Below are positions 53,451-62,529 of a stretch of DNA of 64,000 bases, one piece after another. The stretch's first letter is position 1, and each line of letters opens with the position of its first letter. This DNA is from Pseudomonas sp. LS1212 (GTDB lineage: Bacteria > Pseudomonadota > Gammaproteobacteria > Pseudomonadales > Pseudomonadaceae). The stretch covers positions 3,362,001-3,426,000 of the forward strand of contig NZ_CP102951.1 of the NCBI RefSeq assembly GCF_024741815.1, in the 5' to 3' direction. A model generated the notes under the pieces. That model worked only from the letters and a program-made list of their open reading frames with translations. It was not told the origin of the DNA and searched no databases. Both the position numbers and the translations under genes were made by a program.

Positions 53451-54272
53451 TCAGCTCAGGTGCAGCACTTTTTCCAGGAACTCGCGGGTGCGGGGTTCCC
53501 TGGGCTGAGTGAACAGCTGGTCGGGATGGCCTTGCTCAACCACTTTGCCGTTGGCGCAGAACACCACACGAGTGGCGATATGACGGGCGAAGTGCATGTC
53601 GTGGGTGACAATGATCATCGCCATCTTCTGCTCGGCCAGTTGCAGCATCACGTTCTGCACCTCGATGACCATTTCCGGGTCGAGGGCGGAAGTGACCTCA
53701 TCGAACAGCATCAACTTGGGCTCGAGCATCAGCGCCCTGGCGATCGCCACCCGCTGTTTCTGGCCGCCGGAAAGCTGGCTGGGGTAGGCGTCGAGCTTGC
53801 TCTCCAGGCCCAGGCGGGCCAGCAACTGACGAGCCTTCTCGATGGCCTTGTCCTTGGCCAGGCCATGGACTTTCATCGGTGCCAGAATCAAATTGCCCAG
53901 TACCGACAGGTGCGGGAACAACGTGTAGTGTTGAAACACCATGCCGACCTGGGTCTGCAGTGCCGCGTCCCGTGGCTTGCCGTTACCCCTGGCATTGCCA
54001 TCGATGTAGGGTTTTCCCTGGAAGTGGATCGTCCCGCCCTGGATGCTCTCGAGCCCCATCATGACCCGCAGCAACGAGCTTTTGCCGCTGCCGCTGGGGC
54101 CAATGATGACCAGGCGGTCGTCGGCACGCATGTCCAGGTCCATGTGGTCCATCACCACCAGGTTTTCACCGTAGGACTTGTGCACGCCGCGCAGTGCAAT
54201 GAACTCACCGCTCCTCATTTCGAGGGCGTGCGGGGACCGTGGCGGCACCGCCGCCAGATTGGAAGCTTTCAT
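53451..54272 (-). CDS. Amino acid ABC transporter ATP-binding protein
   Basis: 273 residues from the ATG at 54272. Walker A is IIGPSGSGKSSLLRVMMGLE near 58, the signature LSGGQKQRVAIARALML near 180 and Walker B LMLFDEVTSALDP near 202, with the switch His in IIVTHDMHFARHIATRVVF. A 23-residue N-terminal extension precedes the domain. It energises uptake by the two permeases downstream. Confidence 0.94.
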   Translation of the reverse strand: MKASNLAAVPPRSPHALEMRSGEFIALRGVHKSYGENLVVMDHMDLDMRADDRLVIIGPSGSGKSSLLRVMMGLESIQGGTIHFQGKPYIDGNARGNGKPRDAALQTQVGMVFQHYTLFPHLSVLGNLILAPMKVHGLAKDKAIEKARQLLARLGLESKLDAYPSQLSGGQKQRVAIARALMLEPKLMLFDEVTSALDPEMVIEVQNVMLQLAEQKMAMIIVTHDMHFARHIATRVVFCANGKVVEQGHPDQLFTQPREPRTREFLEKVLHLS

Positions 54273-54324
54273 CGAACGTTCTCCGGGAGCGCGCAGCCAG
54301 CCGCACGCTCGCCATCGGCGGGGT

Positions 54325-55167
54325 TTACTGAGGGATTTTGTCGGCGTTGGCGATTTGCGAGGCCTTGTCGACCAAGGCGTCGATCTCACCGGTTTCACGG
54401 CGCTGCGTGAGGTAGATGTTCAATGTCTGCAGGTCTGCCGGGCTGACATCCCGACGAACACCGAAGGCTACGCCTTGCTTGGCCAATGCAGGCTTGGGCA
54501 GGACTTCCCTGGACCAGTCCGGGTTGGCCACGGCGAACAGGTGGTTGGTATCGCTGGCGTCGACCAGTACATCGGCACGCTTGGACATGACCGCAAGACG
54601 CACCTCATCCATGCCCGGCAGGCGCATAATCTTGCCTTTCTTGATGACCGCGGAAATAGCCTTGTCCTGAGCGGTGCCGGACATTACGGCGAAGGTCACC
54701 TCAGGTTTGTCGTAGTCCGCGACGGCGTTGCCCGCACTGGCGAATTTCGGGTTGTCCTTGTTGATCAGCAGCGAGATCTGATAGTCGGTCGCCGGCACGG
54801 AAAAACTGACCGCCAAGGCACGCTCGGGCGTCTGGTTCAGTGCCATGGCCATATCCCACTTGCCGCCCTGCAGGCCGGCAACCAGATTGTCCCAGTTGGT
54901 GTCGACGAATTCGACCTTCACCTTCAGTACTTTTTCACCAAAGTCACGGCACAGATCGACGAAGTAGCCGCTGTATTCACCGGAACGTGCATCACGCATG
55001 ACGTAGGGCGCGGCGACGGCAGCCCCACAGCGCAGAACCCCGGCTTTCTGGATATCTTTCCAGAGCGAGACATCAGCCGCCTGGGCTGGGACCTGGGTGA
55101 GCAACGCCCCGATGGCGGACGCACAAACGAGCATGTTGCGGATGGAGCGAGTAAGGAACCGAGCCAT
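54325..55167 (-). CDS. Amino acid ABC transporter substrate-binding protein
   Basis: 280 residues from the ATG at 55167. The signal peptide MARFLTRSIRNMLVCASAIG continues to cleavage after QVPAQA. It is an SBP_bac_3 domain with AGVLRCGAAVAAPYVMRDAR, FVDLCRDFGEKVLKVKVEFV and WDMAMALNQTPERALAVSFS. The first gene of the hydroxyproline cluster, it captures the substrate in the periplasm. Confidence 0.92.
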   Translation of the reverse strand: MARFLTRSIRNMLVCASAIGALLTQVPAQAADVSLWKDIQKAGVLRCGAAVAAPYVMRDARSGEYSGYFVDLCRDFGEKVLKVKVEFVDTNWDNLVAGLQGGKWDMAMALNQTPERALAVSFSVPATDYQISLLINKDNPKFASAGNAVADYDKPEVTFAVMSGTAQDKAISAVIKKGKIMRLPGMDEVRLAVMSKRADVLVDASDTNHLFAVANPDWSREVLPKPALAKQGVAFGVRRDVSPADLQTLNIYLTQRRETGEIDALVDKASQIANADKIPQ

Positions 55168-55571
55168 TTTGACCTCTCCGATGATTTCGTTCTTGTAGGC
55201 AGGAAGGTACAAATCTACATCTCTGTACGCCGTCATGTGTGCAGCGCTGTATGCAGATTAGATTTGAACGAAACGACCTGTCAACACGCGTCGAGAAAAT
55301 TTGCGAAAAAGATGACCGAGCGGTCTGGCGACCACTGCAGGAGGAGACGGGGGGCGGGTAAAGGCTAGAGGGCTTGCTGCCCGGCAACGGTCGCGGGAAC
55401 GGACCTACAATGATACTGAGCCAAGTGGGATGTGAACACCACATCACAATCCCGCGGTTCCGGCCCGGAAACTCGGAGTCGACACTCATCAAGCTGCTGA
55501 TCGGCTTGTTATCGACACCGGCGGGGGGAGACAGCGGACTTTCAGAGCTGGACCGCAACCAGAGGAGCCAT
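55168..55571. other. Divergent intergenic region with a candidate operator
   Basis: Holds the promoter of the hydroxyproline cluster and the start of the foreign block. GTACA (55207-55211) and TGTAC (55224-55228) form an imperfect inverted repeat 40 to 60 bases upstream of the binding-protein start. This is a candidate GntR operator. The frame of the downstream regulator is open from 55374, but the region before 55561 has no ribosome-binding site. No RNA gene seen. Confidence 0.4.
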
Positions 55572-58500
55572 ATGCCGAGTGACATGAACGGGGTCGGTGG
55601 CGAACGGCCGACGCGGTTACAGGTTCGACTTCTTGGTGCAGTCGAGATCATCCTGGACGGCCGGCGTCTTCGCGCCTTCAACTCTCTTCGCTTGCAACGG
55701 TTTCTGGGGTTGCTCGCGTTACGGAGAGCCCCGCAGCACCGCTCACGACTCGCGTTCGAGCTCTGGCCCGACTCCGACGAACCGCAGGCGCGCACCAACC
55801 TCAGAAAGCTGCTCCACGACTTTCGTCATTCCCTTCCCGACATCGGTGAGTTCGTCGAGATCGACAACGAGACTGTGCGGTGGATTGCGACTGGGCCAAG
55901 CGAGGTCGACGTGCTGAGGTTCCAGGATGCCATGGCGGCCGGTGATTTCGAGCTCGCCGCGCGCCTCTATTCGGGCGATCTCCTTCCGGCTTGTTATGAC
56001 GACTGGGTCCTGGATGAGCGAGCGAAACTTCGAGCTGAGGCGTATGGGGCCCTCGTGCGGCTGACAGAAGAGGCTGCGAGGCGCGACGACCACAAAGCCG
56101 CGATCAGGCATGCCCAACGCATTATCGACCTGGAGCCGACCGACGAAGCGGCCGTTAGAAATCAGATGCAAGCACATCTCGCGCTTGGCGATAGAGCCGC
56201 GGCGCTGCGCTCCTACCACCGGTACGCGGAGGTGCTCGAGCGCGACCTCGCGGTGGCACCGGGCGAGGCGATCGGGACCATGTACCAACAGCTCCGGGCT
56301 GGCACACTCAACCGAGACGAAGTGCAGGGCAAGGACCTGCCCGTCGCCAAATCGCCTTTCGTCGGCCGCGACCTCGAATGGAACCAGCTCATCGAGGCAT
56401 GGAACACCGCGCGGGAGAGGGGGGCACATCTCTTGTTGGTGACCGGGGAACCGGGGATCGGAAAGTCCCGTCTCGCACTGGAACTCGGCCGCCGTGTTCG
56501 AGCAGAGGGACACGTGGTGGCATCGGCTCGTGCATACGAGGCTGCGGGCAGACTGCCATGGGGTCCCGTCGTCGACCTACTCCGATCGGATGCTATCAGA
56601 AGCCATATCGACACGCTCGACACGGTCTGGAGGGCCGAGCTCGCTCGTCTGCTGCCCGAACTCCGCGACGTTTCACAGCCATCTGAACGGAGCCAGTCGG
56701 GCGACCTGGCTCAGCGCCATCGGTTGTTCGATGCTGTGAGCCGAGCCATTGTCGCCGGCGATCGCCCGCGCTTGCTGATCATCGACGATCTCCAGTGGTG
56801 TGACGCCGAGACCATCGAGTTGATCGGTTTCGTTGTCCATTCCGGACAGACCGCACCTGTCCTCATCGTCGGTACCGTCCGCTCGGAGGAGATCCCAGAG
56901 CACCATCCCCTGGTTGGACTCGTCGACGCCTTGGGCCACGACCAGGCGGTGACCACCGTGCCACTCGACCGACTCGACGAAGCCACAACTGCGACGCTCG
57001 CTGCTCGGCTACGCGCTGAGGACACGATTGATGCGAAACTGGCGGCACGACTCTGGAACGAGACCGAAGGCAATCCACTCTTTGTCATTGAGGCTCTTCG
57101 CGCCGGGATCTCCTCTGATGGAAGTCAAGCAGTGCTCACACCGACGATGCGGGCGGTGCTGCGCGCCCGACTGGGCCAACTAACTGACGGCGCTCGGCGA
57201 CTAGCCGAAGTGGCGGCCGTTATCGGTCGGCCCTTCTCGGTCGGTCTGATGGTCTCGGCCACTGGGATCGATGAGCACGAGCTCATTGATCACGTCGACG
57301 AACTCTGGCGTCGACGGATCATCCGCGATCAGGGGCTCGCGTACGATTTCAGTCACGACAAGCTTCGGGCGGTCGCGCTGGAGATGGTCAGCCCAGCTCG
57401 TCGACGCCAACTCCACCGGGCTGTCGCCGAGGCGATTGCGGTCGAACGCCACAGCGACATCGACGCGGCCAGCCCGCAACTGGCCGCACACTACGACCAG
57501 GCCGGCATGGTCGAACCGGCCATCGATGCCTACCGCGTGGCTGGGGGCCGAGCGGTGGCCGTGTCGGCCCTCGAAGAAGCGGTCACCATGTTTCAGCGAG
57601 CGCTCGCACTGCTCGCCGACCTGCCACCGTCACCCGACCGCGATGCACTCGAACTCGATATCCGGATCGCCCTCGGATCCCCCCTTGTTGCCCTCGACGG
57701 TTACGGCTCCAAGGGTGCGCACCAACTCTACGAGCGAGCCCTTTCGCTTTGCCGCAAACTTCACAGACCCGTGGCGCCGCCGATCCTCCGTGGTCTCGGC
57801 CTCGCCCGGCTGCAGGGCTGCCGCTTCGACGATTGCGATGAACTCGCTCGGGCCCTTCTCGAGCATGAGAGTCATGATCCTGTCGCCAGGACAGAGGGCC
57901 GATATCTCCTCGGCGTGAGCGCGTTCTGGCGGGGCGATCTGGCCAGAGCCCGCCACTATCTCGATGGCGCTATCGAAGCCTATGACCTATCCCATCGCGA
58001 CGAGCATCTGGCGTTGTACGCTCAGGACCCGAAGGCGGTTTGCCTCGTACGGCTGGCCCTCGTCGAGCTGTGGGCCGGAGATGCCGGCCGGGCCGACCAG
58101 ACAGCCCGATCTGCACTTGAGATCGCCGTGGATCTCGATCATCTGATGACGTTGGGGTACGTCATCACTTACGCGGCGATCCTCGCGGCCGAATCTGAAG
58201 ATCTCGCGCGCCTCGCCGAGCTCCTCGCGGACGCCGACCTTCTATGGAAGCGTTTTTCGGACCGCTACCTCATGGTCGTCCTGGAAGCCCTTCGGGGCTG
58301 GCTGGACGTTTGCGCGGGATCGGCTGGGGGTATCGAGAAGATCCTGCGCTCGGTGGCGCGCTCGCGTACCGAAGGGGAGAGCCTTCATCTGACCTACACC
58401 CTCCTTCTCCTCGCCCGGGCTCGCGGCATGCTCGGCGAGTTCCGCGAGGGACGAGCCGCCACATGCGAGGGGCTCTCCTGGTCACACCGCTGCAACCAGC

Positions 58501-58775
58501 GCTATCTCGAGGCCGAGCTGTGGCGAGTCGACGGTGAGCTGGCTTATCGCAGCGGGGAAACCGAAGCCGCCGCCGCTTCTTTACGCAGTGCCGTCGAGAC
58601 CGCCAGCGCTCAAGGGGCGGGTTGGCTGGAGCTTCGGGCGCTGCACTCCTTCGCCAGGCGATTTCCCGATCAGACACTGCGTGAGCAACTTGGGGACCTC
58701 CTCGAGACCATTCCGTCGGGCCATGATCTCCCGGCGTTCCGGGCAGCAACCGGCTTTCTGAGCGAATTCGGTTGA
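55572..58775 (+). CDS. BTAD/AAA-ATPase/TPR transcriptional regulator (actinobacterial type)
   Basis: 1067 residues from the ATG at 55572, with AGAGGAG upstream. N-terminal winged-helix domain (about 15-95: LQVRLLGAVEIILDGRRL). BTAD domain (about 100-250: LYSGDLLPACYDDWVLDERA). AAA ATPase with Walker A GEPGIGKSRLALELG near 291 and Walker B LLIIDDLQWCD near 400, then a helical TPR-like region (about 600-1060). This is the architecture of large SARP/LuxR-LAL-type activators of Actinobacteria and Chloroflexi, and is rare in pseudomonads. It is followed by a flavoenzyme gene that it may activate. Acquired horizontally, by inference. Confidence 0.85.
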   Translation: MPSDMNGVGGERPTRLQVRLLGAVEIILDGRRLRAFNSLRLQRFLGLLALRRAPQHRSRLAFELWPDSDEPQARTNLRKLLHDFRHSLPDIGEFVEIDNETVRWIATGPSEVDVLRFQDAMAAGDFELAARLYSGDLLPACYDDWVLDERAKLRAEAYGALVRLTEEAARRDDHKAAIRHAQRIIDLEPTDEAAVRNQMQAHLALGDRAAALRSYHRYAEVLERDLAVAPGEAIGTMYQQLRAGTLNRDEVQGKDLPVAKSPFVGRDLEWNQLIEAWNTARERGAHLLLVTGEPGIGKSRLALELGRRVRAEGHVVASARAYEAAGRLPWGPVVDLLRSDAIRSHIDTLDTVWRAELARLLPELRDVSQPSERSQSGDLAQRHRLFDAVSRAIVAGDRPRLLIIDDLQWCDAETIELIGFVVHSGQTAPVLIVGTVRSEEIPEHHPLVGLVDALGHDQAVTTVPLDRLDEATTATLAARLRAEDTIDAKLAARLWNETEGNPLFVIEALRAGISSDGSQAVLTPTMRAVLRARLGQLTDGARRLAEVAAVIGRPFSVGLMVSATGIDEHELIDHVDELWRRRIIRDQGLAYDFSHDKLRAVALEMVSPARRRQLHRAVAEAIAVERHSDIDAASPQLAAHYDQAGMVEPAIDAYRVAGGRAVAVSALEEAVTMFQRALALLADLPPSPDRDALELDIRIALGSPLVALDGYGSKGAHQLYERALSLCRKLHRPVAPPILRGLGLARLQGCRFDDCDELARALLEHESHDPVARTEGRYLLGVSAFWRGDLARARHYLDGAIEAYDLSHRDEHLALYAQDPKAVCLVRLALVELWAGDAGRADQTARSALEIAVDLDHLMTLGYVITYAAILAAESEDLARLAELLADADLLWKRFSDRYLMVVLEALRGWLDVCAGSAGGIEKILRSVARSRTEGESLHLTYTLLLLARARGMLGEFREGRAATCEGLSWSHRCNQRYLEAELWRVDGELAYRSGETEAAAASLRSAVETASAQGAGWLELRALHSFARRFPDQTLREQLGDLLETIPSGHDLPAFRAATGFLSEFG

Positions 58776-58854
58776 GAGGGAACGGTTCGGGAACGCCTGA
58801 GGGCTACACTCGTCAAGACGAAGCAGAGGAGCATCCGGAGCGGAGGAGCACCCA

Positions 58855-60237
58855 ATGAGCGACACAATCAAGACATTGAGCGAAGCGGTGCGCGGTCGCG
58901 TCATCACCCCCTCGGATTCTGACTACGACGACGCTCGCGCTGTCTACAACGCCATGCACGACCGCAAACCCCGCGCCATCATCCGGTGCGTGGACTCGGC
59001 CGACGTTATGGCCGCGGTCAGGGCTGGCCGCGACACGGGCCTCGACCTGGCAATTCGTGGTGGGGGCCACAGCGTCCCCGGATTCGGCACGGTGGACAAC
59101 GGCCTGGTCATCGACCTGTCGAGGATGAACAACGTGCGGGTCGACCCGGTCAAGAGGATCGCCCGGGTTGGGGGCGGCGCGACCTGGGGTGATGTCGACC
59201 ATGCGACCTACCCGTTCGGCCTGGCAGCGCCCGGCGGGATCATCTCGACGACCGGGGTGGGTGGCCTGACGCTGGGCGGCGGCATCGGCTACCTGACCCG
59301 CGGCGTCGGTCTCTCCATCGACAACCTGCTGGCGGCCGATGTCGTTCTCGCCGATGGCCGGCAGGTCACCGCGAGCGATTACCAGAACGAAGATTTGTTC
59401 TGGGCCCTGCGCGGTGGCGGCGGCAACTTCGGTGTCGTCACCAGCTTCGAGTTTCAGCTCCACGAGGTCGGTGACATCGTGGGCGGCCCGCTGTTCTACG
59501 AGGTCGACGATGCCGCGGCGGTCCTGCAGTGCTACCGCGAATTCATTGCGAATGCGCCCGAACAGCTCGGATGCTTTTTCGGCTGGCAGATAGCTCCTGA
59601 CCTGCCGTTTATCCCCAAGGACCGAGTCGGGGATCTGTTCTGTGTACTGGTCACGTGCTGGAACGGTCCACACGAGGAGGCTGCGCGAGTACTAAAGCCA
59701 CTACGCGACGTTGCCGAAGTGAAGGCGGAGCAGGTCGGCGTCATGCCGTTCCCGGCCCTGCAAAGCGCCTTCGACGGCTTGGTCCCGAAGGGCATGCAGC
59801 ATTACTGGAAAGCAGACTTCATCACCGAGCTCACCGACGCGGCGATCGCTGCTCACCTCGAGCATGGCAAAAAGACACCGCACATCAGCTCGAGCATGCA
59901 TCTCCATCCGATCAACGGTGCGGCGCAACGGGTCGGCGCCAACGAGACCGCGTTCGGTCACCGGGACAAGAGCTTTGCCCCAGTGATTGTGGGAGTCTGG
60001 TCGGACCCTGCCGACAACGAGGCCAACATCAAGTGGGTGAAGGACTACTACGCCGCTATTCACCCCCACTCGGGCGGCGATGGGGGCTACGTCAACTTCA
60101 TGTCCAGCGACGACGACCACCGTGCGCCCGCAAACTATGGCGCCAACTACGAGCGGCTCGCGGCAGTGAAAGCGACCTATGACCCGGACAACCTCTTCCA
60201 CATCAATCAGAACATCGTTCCAACGAAGGGACGCTGA
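58855..60237 (+). CDS. FAD-binding berberine-bridge-type oxidoreductase
   Basis: 460 residues. FAD_binding_4 domain (about 38-175) with RGGGHSVPGFGTVDNGLVID, the His for covalent FAD attachment, and GLTLGGGIGYLTRGVGLSID. The usual second attachment Cys is not evident. Substrate domain about 200-400. C-terminal BBE motif YGANYERLAAVKATYDPDNL then FHINQNI. Family members oxidise sugars, alkaloids or secondary alcohols (6-hydroxynicotine oxidase relatives). CGGAGGAG precedes the ATG. It shares the actinobacterial look of the regulator before it. Confidence 0.88.
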   Translation: MSDTIKTLSEAVRGRVITPSDSDYDDARAVYNAMHDRKPRAIIRCVDSADVMAAVRAGRDTGLDLAIRGGGHSVPGFGTVDNGLVIDLSRMNNVRVDPVKRIARVGGGATWGDVDHATYPFGLAAPGGIISTTGVGGLTLGGGIGYLTRGVGLSIDNLLAADVVLADGRQVTASDYQNEDLFWALRGGGGNFGVVTSFEFQLHEVGDIVGGPLFYEVDDAAAVLQCYREFIANAPEQLGCFFGWQIAPDLPFIPKDRVGDLFCVLVTCWNGPHEEAARVLKPLRDVAEVKAEQVGVMPFPALQSAFDGLVPKGMQHYWKADFITELTDAAIAAHLEHGKKTPHISSSMHLHPINGAAQRVGANETAFGHRDKSFAPVIVGVWSDPADNEANIKWVKDYYAAIHPHSGGDGGYVNFMSSDDDHRAPANYGANYERLAAVKATYDPDNLFHINQNIVPTKGR

Positions 60238-60274
60238 GCATCACGGCGTTCATCCAGTCAGGAGGATTGACGAG

Positions 60275-60320
60275 ATGAGTGTTGAATGGCTTTTCAAGAG
60301 CGAAAAGTATCCGGCCGATC
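60275..60320 (+). pseudogene. Third gene of the foreign block, cut after its start
   Basis: AGGAGGA (60260-60266) and an ATG at 60275 start MSVEWLFKSEKYPADQ. Within 16 codons the sequence passes into a non-coding repeat-like stretch (GACCGGCAGAAACTGGCCAG) related to that at 10237 and 14881. The initiation signals are excellent, so a third gene of the transferred operon was probably truncated at the right junction. Confidence 0.5.
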
Positions 60321-60387
60321 AAGACCGGCAGAAACTGGCCAGAAGCGTTGGGATGCCCCCCCTTCACCTCGGCATCTTGAGTACCAG

Positions 60388-61362
60388 TCACTCTTCTCCC
60401 GCAACTCGCGCTCTGTCCTTGGTCAATATCAGGCTCAGCAACACCGAAGTCAGGATGATGATGCCGACGAACGCCAGCGACCATTGGATCGGCATGTGGA
60501 ACCACGGCATGACCAACATCTTGCCGCCAATGAACACCAGCACGATGGCCAGGCCATATTTGAGCAGATGGAAACGGTCGGCCATGTCGGCGAGCAGAAA
60601 GTACAGCGCGCGCAGGCCCATGATGGCGAAGATGTTGGAGGTGAACACGATGAAGGGGTCGGTGGTGACGGCGAAGATGGCCGGGATGCTGTCGACCGCG
60701 AACATCAGGTCGCTGGCCTCGATCAGCACCAGCACCAGGAACATCGGCGTCGCCCAGCGCAGGCCGTTCTGGATCACAAAAAAACGCTCGCCGTAAAAAC
60801 CGTCGGTGATGCGCAGGTGGCGGCGCAGCCAGCGCAGCAAGGGGTTCTTTTCGATATCGGGCTGCTGTTCAGCGAAGATCATCATCTTGATGCCGGTGAT
60901 GATGAGAAAGGCGCCGAAGACATAGAGCACCCAGGCAAACTGCGACACCAGCCAGACGCCGGCAAAAATCATGACGGCGCGCATGACGATGGCACCGAGC
61001 ACGCCATAGAGCAGGACGCGGCGGTGCAATTCCGGCGGCAAGGCGAAGTAGCTGAAAATCATGACGAAGACAAACATATTGTCGATCGACAGTGACTGCT
61101 CGATCAGGTAGCCCGTCAGGAATTCGAGCGTTATGCGCTGGGCGATCTCTGCGCCGAACATACCGTTCAGATACCACCAGAGCAGAGCGGCGAAGACCAG
61201 TGCCAGACTGGACCAGGCGATGACCCACGCCAGCGCCTCCCGGACTGACACGCGATGCGCCTTGCGCCCGCCGAAGACGAACAGATCCAGCGCCAGCATG
61301 GCAATGACGAAGACGATGAAGGCGACCCACATCCAGGGTTCGCCGATGTTCATGGCGATCAT
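60388..61362 (-). CDS. TerC-family membrane protein
   Basis: 324 residues from the ATG at 61362, which has GGGAG six bases upstream. A start at 61452 adds 30 polar residues. It has nine or so hydrophobic helices and the TerC signature LTGYLIEQSLSIDNMFVFVM near 80 and VLIEASDLMFAVDSIPAIFA near 212. The acidic residues in both helices bind metal. The family (Alx/TerC) exports manganese or aids metal loading of exported enzymes. A large loop between the halves has KNPLLRWLRRHLRITDGFYG. Convergent with the foreign block. Confidence 0.9.
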   Translation of the reverse strand: MIAMNIGEPWMWVAFIVFVIAMLALDLFVFGGRKAHRVSVREALAWVIAWSSLALVFAALLWWYLNGMFGAEIAQRITLEFLTGYLIEQSLSIDNMFVFVMIFSYFALPPELHRRVLLYGVLGAIVMRAVMIFAGVWLVSQFAWVLYVFGAFLIITGIKMMIFAEQQPDIEKNPLLRWLRRHLRITDGFYGERFFVIQNGLRWATPMFLVLVLIEASDLMFAVDSIPAIFAVTTDPFIVFTSNIFAIMGLRALYFLLADMADRFHLLKYGLAIVLVFIGGKMLVMPWFHMPIQWSLAFVGIIILTSVLLSLILTKDRARVAGEE

Positions 61363-61724
61363 GCCATTCTCCCGGATCAGGATGGCAGCCTGATCGCAAG
61401 CCCGGCGAGCGCGGTCGATGGCCAGGTAAGGATCAGGGCTCGACGAGGTCATGCTAACGAATCCTGTTGCATCAGGAAAAATCGTTTATTCCTTGCCAAT
61501 TGTTCGTTAATACCGAAGTGTTGGCTCGTATGCTCAACTACCGGCAATGCGCGATCACTTGATCGAGTTTGTGGCGCGATAAACGGCAGAATATATTACG
61601 ACCGCAATATATACGATCAAATAATATTATGGCTATCATACCAAGGCCCAGCCGGGAGAGCCGAAGACTTCCCCATCTGAACTTCCACCGCAGCTACGCA
61701 GCAGCACTACAGGAGAGATTGACC
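61363..61724. other. AT-richer intergenic region
   Basis: Between the divergent TerC and efflux-adaptor genes. It holds AT-rich sequence around 61590-61640 with several TATA-like stretches, in contrast to the rest of the window, and probably both promoters. No gene or RNA was recognised. The extended TerC reading frame covers 61363-61452. Confidence 0.45.
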
Positions 61725-62528
61725 ATGAATTCGTCCGTGCGTGCGGCTCAGGCCCAGCTGCGCCAGGCCCGCGACGACGAAAATCGCTACCGCCGCCTGT
61801 CCCTCACCGGCGCCGTGTCGCAGCAGATTTTCGATCAGTCTGCGACCCGCCTGCGCATTGCCGAGGCCGAACACGCAGCGGCAGTCTCTGAATCCAGCCA
61901 GGTCGAAAACCGCCGCAGCTACGGGGCGCTGAAGGCCGATGGCGACGGCATCATCACCGATGTACGGGTCGAGCGCGGCCAGGTGGTCGCCGAAGGCCAG
62001 ATCGTCGCGCGGCTGGCCCATGACGGTGCCCGCGAAGCGGTGATCAACATCCCGGAAACCCAGCTCGCCCTGGCCAAAAACAATGCGCTGGCCTACCCCT
62101 TCAGTTCCACCGACAAGGCGGTCAGATCCACGCTGCGCGAGCTGTCCGCCACGGCCGACCCGACCACCCTTACCTTCCGCGCCCGCTATGTCCTCGAGGG
62201 TGAGGCCGAGCGCTTCGCCATCGGCTCGACCATCACCGTGCGCCTGCAAGGTTCCGGCCCGGCCAGCCTCGTTCGCGTGCCGATCGGGGCCTTGCACAAC
62301 GCGGGGGAAGGCACCGGCGTCTGGGTCATCGGTAACGACGACAAGGTCAACTTCGCGCAGGTAGAAGTGGCCAGGCTCGACCAGGAGTTTGCCCTGCTCC
62401 AGGGCGGCGTGAACAGCGGCCAGCGCATCGTCGCGCTGGGCGCCCACTTGCTGCACGACGGCGACAGCGTGCGCCTGCTGCCGGCCCAGGCACTGGCCCT
62501 GGCGCGGCAAACCGAAGGAGTGCTCTAG
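61725..62528 (+). CDS. RND efflux periplasmic adaptor, N-terminally truncated
   Basis: 267 residues starting MNSSVRAAQAQLRQARDDEN with AGGAGAG upstream. It begins inside the alpha-hairpin of an HlyD/MFP adaptor, then has the lipoyl half LKADGDGIITDVRVERGQVV, the beta-barrel (VINIPETQLALAKNN) and the membrane-proximal domain (VRVPIGALHNAGEGTGVWVI). The signal peptide or lipobox, first lipoyl half and first hairpin helix are missing (about 100 residues), so the protein cannot reach the periplasm. The join to a good ribosome-binding site is unusual. Confidence 0.8.
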   Translation: MNSSVRAAQAQLRQARDDENRYRRLSLTGAVSQQIFDQSATRLRIAEAEHAAAVSESSQVENRRSYGALKADGDGIITDVRVERGQVVAEGQIVARLAHDGAREAVINIPETQLALAKNNALAYPFSSTDKAVRSTLRELSATADPTTLTFRARYVLEGEAERFAIGSTITVRLQGSGPASLVRVPIGALHNAGEGTGVWVIGNDDKVNFAQVEVARLDQEFALLQGGVNSGQRIVALGAHLLHDGDSVRLLPAQALALARQTEGVL

Positions 62529-62529
62529 C

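Noticed and set aside
55374..55571. N-terminal extension of the BTAD regulator from 55374
   Set aside because: The extension precedes the AGAGGAG signal at 55561 and lacks similarity to the winged-helix start.
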